A stretch of 64,000 bases of DNA from JAEZBP01 sp963832725 (GTDB taxonomy: Bacteria; Myxococcota_A; Polyangia; Polyangiales; Sandaracinaceae): assembly GCA_963832725.1 (NCBI GenBank), contig CAWHVG010000001.1, positions 744,001 to 808,000 on the forward strand. Reading direction: 5' to 3'. Numbering within the stretch: the first letter of the stretch is position 1; every line of letters starts with the position of its first letter. Below, in pieces: positions 40,046 to 48,658 of this stretch. Position numbers and translations under genes: made by a program. Below the pieces are notes generated by a model, which was given only the letters and a program-made list of their open reading frames with translations, was not told the DNA's origin and searched no databases.

Positions 40046-40828
40046 TCAGAGATCGCCACGCTCCAACCGGCGCGCCGCGATCCGCAGCGCGAGCGCGACG
40101 AGCGGAAAGGCGAGGAGGAGCACGCTCGGCCCGAGCCAACGGACCACGTCCGCGTGCCACACCAAGCTCGACACGACGGTCGCATCGGCCAGGCCGGGAT
40201 GACTCGAGAAGAAGTCCGGTCGGTAGATCAGGACCGCGGACGGCATCACCCCCGCCGTCCACAGCGCCGCGCCGATCAGCAGCCCCGAGAACCCGTCGCG
40301 CATCCGTACGAAGACGATCGCCAGCAGCGCGAGATCGACGAGCGCCAGCGCCGTCACGAAGAGCCCGGCGCCCATCGCGCCGGCGAACGTAACGCGCCGG
40401 AAAGCGGGCCCGGAGACGAGGAACGCGGTCGCCGTGGACACGGCCAGTCCCACCGCCAGGCTCGCTGCGAGTGCGGGCATCGCCCGAGCCCACAGGAAGG
40501 TCGATCCCTTCACAGGCTTGGCGAGTAGAAGCTCCAAACGCCCTTCTTCTCGAGCGGAGATCAGCACCTCGCTCAGCCCTGATATACCGACGAAGAAGGA
40601 GGCGAAATAGATAGCCACGATGTCGTTTGCGAGCAGCACCTCTCCCACGCCGTGAAGGCGCATGCCCTCTTCCATGAACCCGATCGCACGGGGAGGCAGC
40701 CGGGGGATCAACGCGTGGGAGAGCAGCACGGAGAGGATGCCCGCCACGGCCACGACGACCGGCGTGCGCCTCGCGCTCCGACGCGCCTCCCAAAGGTAGT
40801 AGTCCCGGAGCGGCCATCGTTCCGACAC
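40046..40828 (-). CDS. ABC-2-type transporter permease
   Basis: 260 residues. Six hydrophobic segments and a cytoplasmic loop ISAREEGRLELLLAKPVKGSTFLWAR, the conserved motif between the first helices of ABC-2 permeases. It would form the membrane pore with the permease encoded just upstream; cargo is unknown. Last gene of the TetR-ATPase-permease-permease operon, separated from the preceding stop by 1 bp. Complete, no frameshift. Confidence 0.9.
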   Translation of the reverse strand: MSERWPLRDYYLWEARRSARRTPVVVAVAGILSVLLSHALIPRLPPRAIGFMEEGMRLHGVGEVLLANDIVAIYFASFFVGISGLSEVLISAREEGRLELLLAKPVKGSTFLWARAMPALAASLAVGLAVSTATAFLVSGPAFRRVTFAGAMGAGLFVTALALVDLALLAIVFVRMRDGFSGLLIGAALWTAGVMPSAVLIYRPDFFSSHPGLADATVVSSLVWHADVVRWLGPSVLLLAFPLVALALRIAARRLERGDL

Positions 40829-40829
40829 T

Positions 40830-41597
40830 TCACACCTCCAGCCGCCGGACGCGCAGTGCCCCGACGAGGGCGGTGAGCACCGTGAGCACCGTGAGCGCGA
40901 GCATCGGCGGGATGAGCACGCCGGCGTCGAGCGCGTCGAGGTGGCCTAGCGAGAGGGCGCCCAAGGTCACCGGGTCGAGCAGCGACCACGCGCGCCAAGC
41001 CGGCTGATAGAACCCGATCAGGGCCAATCCGACCATGGTCGACAGGACACCGAGCGAGACCAGCACGGCCGGGCCGCGGCGTCCGATCCACACCGCCAGC
41101 GTCGCACAGAGCGCAGTGGTGAAGACCGCGGCGAAGAGGTGCAGGGACATGGCGGCCAAGAATGTCCCGACCCGGAAGCCCTCCACACGAACGCTGAACC
41201 ACACCGCCCCGGCGAGTTGGGTGAGCGCGTGGAGTGTGGCCATGACCGCGCAAACCGAGACGGTGCGGACCACGAAGTAGCGCGACGCAGAGAGCGGCTT
41301 CGAGAGCAGGATCGGGAGAACGCCGGTGTCGCGCTCCCGAAGCACCACGCCGCTCGCCAACACCACGGAGCCGAAGAGCACGACCTTGTTCATGGCCACA
41401 TCAATCCACAAATACATGAACAGGGTGAACGCATCGGCGTCGCCGAACCACGCGTGAATGGCGCCGACGACGTGAGGCGGCGGGTTCGCGAGAAGGACAG
41501 GGACCGATCCCACCGCATAGAGCATCAGAGCTGCGAGGATCCACGTCTTTCGCTCGCGCAGAGTTGTGAGGTAGTCGAGGAGCATCAACCAGCTCAT
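40830..41597 (-). CDS. ABC-2-type transporter permease
   Basis: 255 residues from ATG 41597, which overlaps the ATPase stop (ATGA). About six membrane helices. The loop VVLRERDTGVLPILLSKPLSASRYFVVR matches the same ABC-2 motif as the next permease. The two permeases are clearly paralogous in layout and probably form a heterodimer with two copies of the ATPase. Operon regulated by the TetR gene upstream. Confidence 0.9.
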   Translation of the reverse strand: MSWLMLLDYLTTLRERKTWILAALMLYAVGSVPVLLANPPPHVVGAIHAWFGDADAFTLFMYLWIDVAMNKVVLFGSVVLASGVVLRERDTGVLPILLSKPLSASRYFVVRTVSVCAVMATLHALTQLAGAVWFSVRVEGFRVGTFLAAMSLHLFAAVFTTALCATLAVWIGRRGPAVLVSLGVLSTMVGLALIGFYQPAWRAWSLLDPVTLGALSLGHLDALDAGVLIPPMLALTVLTVLTALVGALRVRRLEV

Positions 41598-42334
41598 GAG
41601 AGCTCGTCCCGCGCGAGACGGAGATAGAGCTCGTCCATGGTGCGAACGCCCTGCGATTCTTTGAGCGCGTCGACCTCGCCGCACGCGATCAGCCGGCCGT
41701 GGTGGAGCACTGCCACCCGCCGGCAGAGCGCCTCGACGTCGGAGAGGATGTGCGACGAGAAGAGGATGGTGACGCCCCGCTCCTCCGCGAGCCCGCGCAG
41801 GAGCGCGAGGAGATCGTGACGGCCGAGAGGATCGAGGCCCGAGGTCGGTTCGTCGAGCATCAGCACGCGCGGCTCGTTGATCAGCGCTTGTGCGAGCCCG
41901 ACCTTCTGGGTCATGCCCGTCGAGAAGCCGCGGAGCGGGCGGTCGGCGTTTTCGTCCAATCCGAAGCGGTGGATCAACGCCGCCGCGCGCTCCTCGACCA
42001 CGCCGCGTGGGAGCGCGAACATGGCACCGACGTAGCGGAGGAAGCTCCTCGCGGTCATCTGCGGAGGGAGTGAGTAGGTCGCGGGTAGGAAGCCGCTGAG
42101 GCGTCGGACCGCCAGGTTGTCCTTCGCCACGTCGTGACCGAGCACGCGCGCGCTGCCCGCGCTGGGTCGCGCCAACCCGAGCAGCATCCGCAGCGTCGTC
42201 GTCTTCCCGGCACCGTTGTGCCCCATGAAGCCGAAGATCGCGCCGGGCTCCACGTCGAAGTGAAGATCCTCCACCGCGCTCACCGCGCCGTAGCGCTTCG
42301 TCAATCCCCGCACCTCGATGGCCGCGTCGCTCAT
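41594..42334 (-). CDS. ABC transporter ATP-binding protein
   Basis: 246 residues. Nucleotide-binding subunit: Walker A GHNGAGKTTT near residue 38, Q-loop FLPATYSLPP, signature in the GFSTGMTQKVGLAQAL region (STGMTQ in place of LSGGQ), Walker B VLMLDEPTSGLDP, H-switch ILFSSHILSD. Belongs to the drug/antibiotic or copper-site ABC-2 type. Overlaps both neighbours by 4 bp, so the whole operon is translationally coupled. Confidence 0.93.
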   Translation of the reverse strand: MSDAAIEVRGLTKRYGAVSAVEDLHFDVEPGAIFGFMGHNGAGKTTTLRMLLGLARPSAGSARVLGHDVAKDNLAVRRLSGFLPATYSLPPQMTARSFLRYVGAMFALPRGVVEERAAALIHRFGLDENADRPLRGFSTGMTQKVGLAQALINEPRVLMLDEPTSGLDPLGRHDLLALLRGLAEERGVTILFSSHILSDVEALCRRVAVLHHGRLIACGEVDALKESQGVRTMDELYLRLARDELS

Positions 42335-43021
42335 CGGCGCCTCCTTTCTCGCGGCGGGCTGACCTTCCCGCTCCGCGTGTTCCGCGAGCCACTCCCTTCA
42401 TCGGGATCGCGAGGCGCCGCGAGGCCGGCCCGGAAGAGCTCCACGATCGACTCGAGGATGCGCTCCCTCGAGACGTGGTCGAACGCCGTCACCATGGTGA
42501 CGTGCTGCGGCGCGAAGCGGAGCACGCCGATCACGTAGGGGAGGATCTCGGGATCGACGTCCGGGCGGATCTCACCGCGGGCGACGCCCTCGTCGACCCA
42601 GCCCCGGAGCTGCTCGACCTGCGCTCGGGCAGCCTCCGCGGCGCCCTCCTGATCGGCGAGCCCGAGGACCGCGAGAATCGGGATCCTCGCGGAGCAGCTT
42701 CCCGAAAATGGGCTCTCGGGCCATCTCGCGGTACGCGAACCGGAGCGTCGAGACCAGGCGCTCGAGGGGCGACTCGAGCGCCAACACCTCCGCGGTAAAG
42801 CGCGCCCGGATCGCGGCGAAGGTCTCGTCGATCACCGCCCGAAGGAGCGCTCTCTTGTCGCTGAACTCCAGGTAGAGCGCCCCCTTCGAGCACTCCGCCT
42901 CCCTGGCGACCGCGTCGAGGTTCGTGCCCTTGAAGCCGCGCTCGGTCAGGTGCCGCTTGGCCACGTCGAGGATGCGACGGCGCCGCGCCGGATCGCGAGG
43001 CCGACTGACGCGCGAAGGCAT
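42331..43021 (-). CDS. TetR-family repressor of the ABC operon (frameshifted)
   Basis: About 229 residues once an extra base in GAATC (42675-42679) is removed; the joint then reads REDPDLAVLGLADQEG. N-terminal HTH (LDAVAREAECSKGALYLEFSDK) is typical of the TetR/AcrR group; the C-terminal ligand domain is helical. First gene of the exporter operon, its stop overlapping the ATPase start. A pair of palindromic sites lies 28-55 bp upstream of its start, so autoregulation with induction by the transported compound is the simplest model. Confidence 0.9.
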
Positions 43022-43048
43022 GTGACTGATCTGACGTATTTATCCATT

Positions 43049-43075
43049 CGAGTCAACTCGGTTCGAGTCAACTCG
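43049..43075 (-). promoter_or_regulatory. tandem palindromic operator upstream of tetR-ABC operon
   Basis: CGAGTCAACTCG occurs at 43049-43060 and again at 43064-43075, centres 15 bp apart, each with arms CGAGT/ACTCG. On the transcribed strand each contains TTGACT, a -35-like hexamer, so binding would block RNA polymerase. It sits 28 bp before the TetR start. Confidence 0.65.
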
Positions 43076-43160
43076 GTTCGAGCGACGCACCGGCTCGATA
43101 CGCGCGGGCTCGGCGCCCCATGACACCTCGAGCCCGCAACGGAGTGCGGAGGCGCGACCT

Positions 43161-43490
43161 TCAGTCCCGCGCCTCGTCCACGACGCCGGGCCGGGTCTCG
43201 GGCGCCCTCTCGGTAGGGCCCTCGGGACGCGGCGCGCGGCGCCCGCGGACGAAGCGGGAGAGCGAGCGACCGACCAGGGTGAGCGCGCCGAAGGTGACCA
43301 GCGTGGCCGCGATCGCCAATCGCGGGCGGCGCTTCACGCGCTCGACGAACTCGTTCTGGCTCGTCGAGAAGCGCGTACGCCTCTCCTCGCTGGGCTCATC
43401 CTCGTGGCGCTCTCCAGACCGACTCACTCGCGCCTCCACCCCGATCGCTATCCACACCGGCGTCGACCGAAAGGGGGCGGGGGCCCTCAT
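43161..43490 (-). CDS. small single-pass membrane protein, unknown
   Basis: 109 residues from an ATG that overlaps the preceding gene's stop (ATGA). A basic, Glu-rich N-terminal part (RRTRFSTSQNEFVERVKRRP) is followed by one membrane helix (LAIAATLVTFGALTLVG) and a basic, Pro-rich tail. No family recognised. Translational coupling implies it works with the large membrane protein upstream. Confidence 0.65.
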   Translation of the reverse strand: MRAPAPFRSTPVWIAIGVEARVSRSGERHEDEPSEERRTRFSTSQNEFVERVKRRPRLAIAATLVTFGALTLVGRSLSRFVRGRRAPRPEGPTERAPETRPGVVDEARD

Positions 43491-45085
43491 TCGGTCACGG
43501 CCGCGCCTCCGGCGGCTCGATGCGGCGCGTCGCCCGGATGCCGCAACCGGTAGAGGCGAAAGCGGCCCCGCCGGACGAGGGGCTCCGCGCCCGTCTGAGC
43601 GGCGAAGCGCGCGTGCAACTCGTCGCTGCCCGCCACCAGCGCGAGGTCGAAGTAGGTGAGGTCGCGCGGCGTGACGCGCTGGGCCATGGTCTCGAGCGAT
43701 TGCGTCCACGGATGCCTCGGCGTCTCGCGCACCCCCACGATGCAGGTGCGGTGCTCGGCGAAAGAGAAGTTCAGCTCCCCGCCGTAGAGCGCCTGCCGCC
43801 ACGCGAACTCCTGCAGGAAAGGCACACCGTCGAGGACCTGGCTCGCCTGGAGGAAGTCGAGGCCGACCACCCGCGCCGGACCGGGCGCCACCCGTGTGCT
43901 CTCGGCCAGCCCCGAGAGCTCCTCGCGATCCACCACCACCCACGCCGCCGCGGTCGTGAGCGCGAAGAAGCCGACCACCGCACCAGAGAGCGCGCGGGAG
44001 AGCACGGGGCGCAGGGGCGGTCGCGGTGCCGCGAGGAGCACGAGCGCACCGGCCACGAACCCGAAACGGCGGCCGAACGCGACGGTGTTCATGTAGCTGT
44101 CGGGGGCGACGGCGATGAACGCCAGCAGCACGGCGCCCAGGGTGAGAAGCCCGACGTCGATGCCCCCGCGCTCGTCGCGCTCGCGCGGCAGCGCCAGCCC
44201 GAGGAGCGCCCACCCGATCACGATGGCCGCCACCGCGGGCTCCATCGTCCCGCGCAGCCCGCCATAGAGCGCATCCACCCACCATCCGGGCGCGACCCGC
44301 TCGCTCCAGGGCGCCCACCGCGCGGCGAGCTCGAAGGTCTCGGCCCTCTCGGCGGTGAGGCGCGGGAACCAGATCAGCGCGTGCAGGAGTGGCGGCGCGA
44401 ACGCGAGCGCGCGCGGCAGCTCGGGCCGGATGGGACGCCGCTCGACGAGCGGTGCGAGCGCCACCGCGAGCGCCAACGCCGGCAGCCACAGCGCGTGCGC
44501 CGCGTACACGAGCGTGGTCAACGCCCCGAGGACGGCCACGTCCCGGGCTCGGTGGGCCGGATCGGGTGGGGCGAGCGCGCGCTCGAGCGAGAGCAGGAAG
44601 AGCGCCGCACCGAGCAGGAACGCCACGAAGCCCCAGTAGAGCGAGAGCGAGAACACGAGCGTCGAGGCGAGCGCGGCGTGCTCCGGCGGCCGGCCGCGAC
44701 GGCGTGCCAGGTCGTGGATGGCCAGCACGAGGAGGAGCGCGAGAAGGGCGAGCGCCGTGCGGGCGGCGGGGATGGGCGCGAGCACGCGCGAGGTCGCGAA
44801 GAGCACCGCGTAGACGAGGCTGTTCGGCGCCCACCAGCGCACCTCGTACTGCTCCCGCGGCGTCGTCTCCGGAGCCAGCCCGAGCTGCTCGTCGAGGAGG
44901 CGGATCTGCGCCGCGTGCTGCGCCAGATCGGCGGCCGGCGGGAAGGTCACGAGCGTGAATGGCAGGAGCGCGGCGCTCAGCGAGATCGCGAGCCAAATCA
45001 CCCGCTCGCGCGTCCATGTCGACGGTGCGGCCAACGGCAGGATGCTACCCGCGACCGCGCCGCGGCTCCACCGCAGATCGGGCAC
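43487..45085 (-). CDS. polytopic membrane protein, possibly GT-C-type
   Basis: 532 residues from GTG. About eleven membrane helices in the first 390 residues, then a soluble C-terminal domain (SRVAPGPARVVGLDFLQAS, HRTCIVGVRETPRHPW). An Asp-containing first loop (PPAADLAQHAAQIRLLDEQ) resembles the acidic loop of membrane-embedded lipid-linked glycosyltransferases, but the classical motif is not certain. Precedes the small membrane protein gene with a 4-bp overlap. The function is therefore only a suggestion: envelope glycan or lipid modification. Confidence 0.55.
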   Translation of the reverse strand: MPDLRWSRGAVAGSILPLAAPSTWTRERVIWLAISLSAALLPFTLVTFPPAADLAQHAAQIRLLDEQLGLAPETTPREQYEVRWWAPNSLVYAVLFATSRVLAPIPAARTALALLALLLVLAIHDLARRRGRPPEHAALASTLVFSLSLYWGFVAFLLGAALFLLSLERALAPPDPAHRARDVAVLGALTTLVYAAHALWLPALALAVALAPLVERRPIRPELPRALAFAPPLLHALIWFPRLTAERAETFELAARWAPWSERVAPGWWVDALYGGLRGTMEPAVAAIVIGWALLGLALPRERDERGGIDVGLLTLGAVLLAFIAVAPDSYMNTVAFGRRFGFVAGALVLLAAPRPPLRPVLSRALSGAVVGFFALTTAAAWVVVDREELSGLAESTRVAPGPARVVGLDFLQASQVLDGVPFLQEFAWRQALYGGELNFSFAEHRTCIVGVRETPRHPWTQSLETMAQRVTPRDLTYFDLALVAGSDELHARFAAQTGAEPLVRRGRFRLYRLRHPGDAPHRAAGGAAVTE

Positions 45086-45137
45086 CGAAGTCGTCCGGAC
45101 GCCGTCTCATGACTGCGCTCGACCTCCCACCACCGCC

Positions 45138-45261
45138 TCGCGCCGTTCGACGGCACCCGCCGGGCTCGCGCCCCCAACCGCGCCCTTCGACCAGAGCCGG
45201 CGGGCTCGCACACCCCCAACCGCGCCCTTCGACCAGACCCGGCAGGCTTGCACCCCCACCC
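45138..45261. repeat. three imperfect ~41-bp tandem units
   Basis: Units beginning CGCGCC(G/C)TTCGAC and ending in GGGCTCGC(A)C(A)CCCCAAC occur near 45138, 45179 and 45221. Non-coding minisatellite-like array between the membrane-protein gene and the small gene at 45468. The rest of 45086-45467 shows no gene. Confidence 0.6.
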
Positions 45262-45467
45262 GTGGCCTTCCGCGCTGCCCTCTCCATCCAGCGCCGGGGC
45301 GGCCCCGACTCGACAGCACGCCGCCATCCTCGCCTCGCGCCGCCGAATGCGGATCTTGCGCGGCGTGACCCGAGCCGGCGCAGGCGTTGCGCCGGCGATC
45401 CCTCCGCGGCTCCTGCGTCCGGCCTGGCCCGCACCTTGCCATTGGTGCACGTCCGGAGGTGAAGAGC

Positions 45468-45650
45468 ATGACAACGGCAGCCATCCACAAGCCCCGGACC
45501 AGCACGAAGACGAAGGCCACCGCCGAGCCGACGTCCGAGTACCATCGCGACGAGACGGTGGGACGCTTCCTCCCGGTCGTCCTCATGCCCGTCGTGATCG
45601 CCGCCCTCCTGGGCGTGATCGTGTTCTACCTGACGCTGCCGCTCCGCTGA
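45468..45650 (+). CDS. 60-residue single-helix membrane protein
   Basis: 60 residues from ATG 45468 with AGGTGAAG upstream. A Thr/Lys-rich cytoplasmic head (KPRTSTKTKATAEPTSEYH) and a C-terminal helix (FLPVVLMPVVIAALLGVIVFYL). No family recognised. Convergent with ftsZ, 88 bp away. The size and single membrane helix are typical of small stress or complex-stabilising proteins; this one's role is unknown. Confidence 0.6.
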   Translation: MTTAAIHKPRTSTKTKATAEPTSEYHRDETVGRFLPVVLMPVVIAALLGVIVFYLTLPLR

Positions 45651-45738
45651 TCCGGAGCTCCGCCAGCCCAAACGCGCGAGCGCGGCGCGTCCACTCGGGA
45701 CGGCCGCGCTCGGCGGGAGAGATCGGTCGAAGGTTCGG

Positions 45739-46979
45739 TCAGTCGCGCGCGCCACCGCGGCGCAGGTACGCCGGGATGTCGAGCACGGCCTCGTCGTGCA
45801 AGGCCGACGCGCCGAACGCGCGGCCCATGGGGCGGCTCTCGGTGGCCGGGAGGGCGACCTGCTCGGGCACGCTGGAGATCCGCCGGGACGGGCGGCTCTC
45901 GCGGGCCATCGGCGGCGCCGACACCCGTCGCGCGGGCGCCTGCACCGGCAAGCTCATCCGGCTCGGGCGGGAGACGGCGGCCGCGTGCTGCACGGCCTCT
46001 TCCACGCCGTGCGTGGCCACGTCGAAGCCGGTGGCGATGACGGTGACCTTCACCACGTCGCCCATGTCCATGTCGGTGACGAGGCCGAAGATGATGTTCG
46101 CGTCCTCGTGCGCCTCCTGCTGAACCAGGCTGGCAGCCTCGTTGATCTCCCTCAGACGCACGTCCGGGCCGGCGGTGAAGTTGATGAGGATGCCGGTGGC
46201 ACCTTCGACACTGACCTCGTCGAGCAACGGCGAGTTGATGGCCATCTCGGCGGCCTCCAACGCGCGCCGATCGCCCTTGCCGTAACCCGTGCCCATGAGC
46301 GCACGGCCCATGTCGCTCATGATGGTCTTCACGTCCGCGAAATCGACGTTGATCATGCCGCTGTGGGTGATCAGGTCGCTGATGCCGCGCACGGCCTGAA
46401 CCAGCACGTCGTCGGCGCGGCGGAATGCCTCGAGCAGCGACATGTCGTCGTCGTCGAGCACGAGCAGCTTCTGGTTCGGGATGGTGATGATCGTGTCGAC
46501 CGACGCCCCGAGCTCCTCGATGCCGGAGTCGGCGTTGCGCATGCGGCGCTTGCCCTCGAAGAGGAAGGGCTTGGTGACCACCCCGACGGTCAGCGCGCCC
46601 ATGTCACGCGCGATCTGCGCGATGATCGGCGCCCCGCCGGTGCCGGTCCCTCCCCCATGCCGGCGGTGATGAAGACCATGTCGGCGCCCTCGAGCGCCTC
46701 GCTCACGCGCTGCACGTCCTCGAGCGCCGCCTTGCGGCCGACGTCGGGGTTCGCACCCGCGCCGAGCCCCTTGGTCAACGCCGGGCCGAGCTGGATCTTG
46801 GTCGGCGCGTAGTTCGCGTCCAACGCCTGCATGTCCGTGTTGGCGGCGATGAACTCCACACCCTCGAGCCCGCTCTGGATCATGGTGTTGAGCGCGTTGC
46901 CGCCCCCGCCGCCGACGCCCACCACCTTGATGCGCGCCTGCATCTCCGCGTCGTCCGCGAACTCGATCGAGATTCCCAT
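45739..46979 (-). CDS. ftsZ: cell division GTPase FtsZ (frameshift in sequence)
   Basis: About 413 residues. Tubulin-like GTPase forming the cytokinetic ring. MGISIEFADDAEMQARIKVV starts it, VVGVGGGGGNALNTM binds GTP and LGAGANPDVGRKAA follows. The GGGTGTG tubulin signature is where the frame breaks: a C is missing from the C-run at 46652-46656; restoring it gives MGGGTGTGGAP and joins the frame to RDMGALTVGVV. The C-terminal LDIPAYLRRGGARD is the conserved peptide that binds FtsA. GGGAGGAAGCG precedes the ATG. Last gene of the dcw cluster, 95 bp after ftsA. Confidence 0.96.
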
Positions 46980-47074
46980 CGCTTCCTCCCTGAAGGAGCT
47001 CCCGCTCCCCGTCGCGATATCGCTGTGTCGCCCTTGTTTTCCGCTCTCGTTCCGTCTTCCGAGCGTCGCCCTGC

Positions 47075-48313
47075 TCAGAAGACCTCGCGGAACCACTGTC
47101 CGAGCCTTCCGCCCCAGCCGTTCGTATCGGCGATGGCGCGAACTTGGCTCGTCTCTTCTACGATCGGCGCGTGGCGGAGCCGCTCCGCGCCGTACTTCAC
47201 CAGCCCCACGCCCGTCGAGTAGGCGGGGCTCTTGACCACGTCGAGCAGACCACCGACGCCGATCGGCGCGCCGCGGCGCACCGGCAGGCCGAGGATCTGC
47301 TCCGCCAGCTCCGGCATGCCGTCGAGCTGGGTCGTGCCGCCGGTGATCACCGCGCCGCTCGCCAGCATGTCGCCGAAGCCGGTCTCCGCGATGACGTGCG
47401 CGACGGCCTGGAAGATCTCCTCCACCCGCGGCTCGATGATCTGACAGAGCACATGGCGCGGGAGGACCCGCGGCGCGCGGCCGCCGACCGAGGGGACCTC
47501 GATCGTCTCCTCTTCGTCCACCATCGAGGTGGCGGCGCAGCCGTACTTGATCTTGATGCGCTCGGCCTCGGCCATCGGCGTGCGCAGCCCGGTGGCGATG
47601 TCGTTGGTCAGGTTGATGCCGCCGATCGGGATCACGCTGGTGTGCACGACCGCGCCGTCGACGTGGATGATGATGTCGGTGGTGCCGCCGCCGATGTCGA
47701 TCAGCGCGACGCCGATCTCCTTCTCGTCCTCGCTGAGGACGGCGTGCGAGCTGGCCAGCGGCTCGAGCACCGTCTCCGCGACGTGCAGGTCGCAGCGCTC
47801 GCAGCACTTGATGATGTTCTGCGCGGCGGCGTTGGCGGCCGTGACGAGGTGGACCCGCGCCTCGAGGCGCACGCCGCTCATCCCGACGGGCTCGCGGATG
47901 CCGTCCTGGTCGTCGACGATGTACTCCTGCGGGAGCACGTGGATGACCTGGCGGTCACCCGGCAGCGGGATGGCCTTGGCCTGCTCGAGCACCCGGCGGA
48001 CGTCCTCCTCGGACACCTCGCGGGTGGAGATGGCGGCCACGCCCTCCTGGTTCATGCCACGCACGTGGCTGCCGGCGATGCCGGCGTAGACGCTGGCGAT
48101 CTCGACACCCGCCATCGTCTCGGCCTGCTCGATGGCGGCCTTGATGGCGTGGACGGTCGACTCGATGTTGACGACGACACCCTTGCGGAGCCCCTTCGAA
48201 GGCACCGAGCCGATCCCGATGATGTCCAGGCCATCGTCGGTGACCTCGGCGACGATGGCGCAAACCTTGGTCGTGCCGAGGTCCAGCCCTGCGATGATCT
48301 CGTTGTCGGACAT
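47075..48313 (-). CDS. ftsA: cell division protein FtsA
   Basis: 412 residues from ATG 48313 with AAGGAGCG upstream; longer upstream frame has no family character. Actin-fold ATPase that tethers FtsZ to the membrane. IAGLDLGTTKVCAIVAE (phosphate 1), the 1C domain with VIHVLPQEYIVDDQDG, IDIGGGTTDIIIHV (phosphate 2), TGGTTQLDGM (adenosine). The C-terminal helix GGRLGQWFREVF is the amphipathic membrane-binding sequence. Directly precedes ftsZ. Uninterrupted. Confidence 0.96.
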   Translation of the reverse strand: MSDNEIIAGLDLGTTKVCAIVAEVTDDGLDIIGIGSVPSKGLRKGVVVNIESTVHAIKAAIEQAETMAGVEIASVYAGIAGSHVRGMNQEGVAAISTREVSEEDVRRVLEQAKAIPLPGDRQVIHVLPQEYIVDDQDGIREPVGMSGVRLEARVHLVTAANAAAQNIIKCCERCDLHVAETVLEPLASSHAVLSEDEKEIGVALIDIGGGTTDIIIHVDGAVVHTSVIPIGGINLTNDIATGLRTPMAEAERIKIKYGCAATSMVDEEETIEVPSVGGRAPRVLPRHVLCQIIEPRVEEIFQAVAHVIAETGFGDMLASGAVITGGTTQLDGMPELAEQILGLPVRRGAPIGVGGLLDVVKSPAYSTGVGLVKYGAERLRHAPIVEETSQVRAIADTNGWGGRLGQWFREVF

Positions 48314-48658
48314 CTCGTTTCGCTCCTTGGGGACGCGCCCCACGAGAGGTGCTACCGGAGCCGATCGCTCGTGGCCAAATTTCGTGCAAAGACTTCTCGA
48401 AATCGGCGGCCCCGAGTTCGCCCTGGACGCGGCGTCGCGGGCGATCCCTCGGCGACGCGCGGACGGGGGGCGCCCGCACGATGCCCCAGCCGCGCTCGCG
48501 TGGGGCAGCACAGGGCGCGGCGACCGCCCGGCGCGACGCGAATGGACAAGTGCTCCGTGAATCGGGGCGATGCCCCCCGGACGCTGGCCGAGTATCGCGA
48601 AGCCCTCAGCCGGGCGCGTGGTTCGACGGAGGCGGCACGGAAGGTTCCCGGCCGTGCT
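48314..48658. other. 345 bp between histidine kinase and ftsA, no gene
   Basis: No coding frame has family features. It must contain the end of the histidine-kinase transcript and at least the ribosome-binding site of ftsA. No terminator or promoter of good quality could be picked out. Confidence 0.5.
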
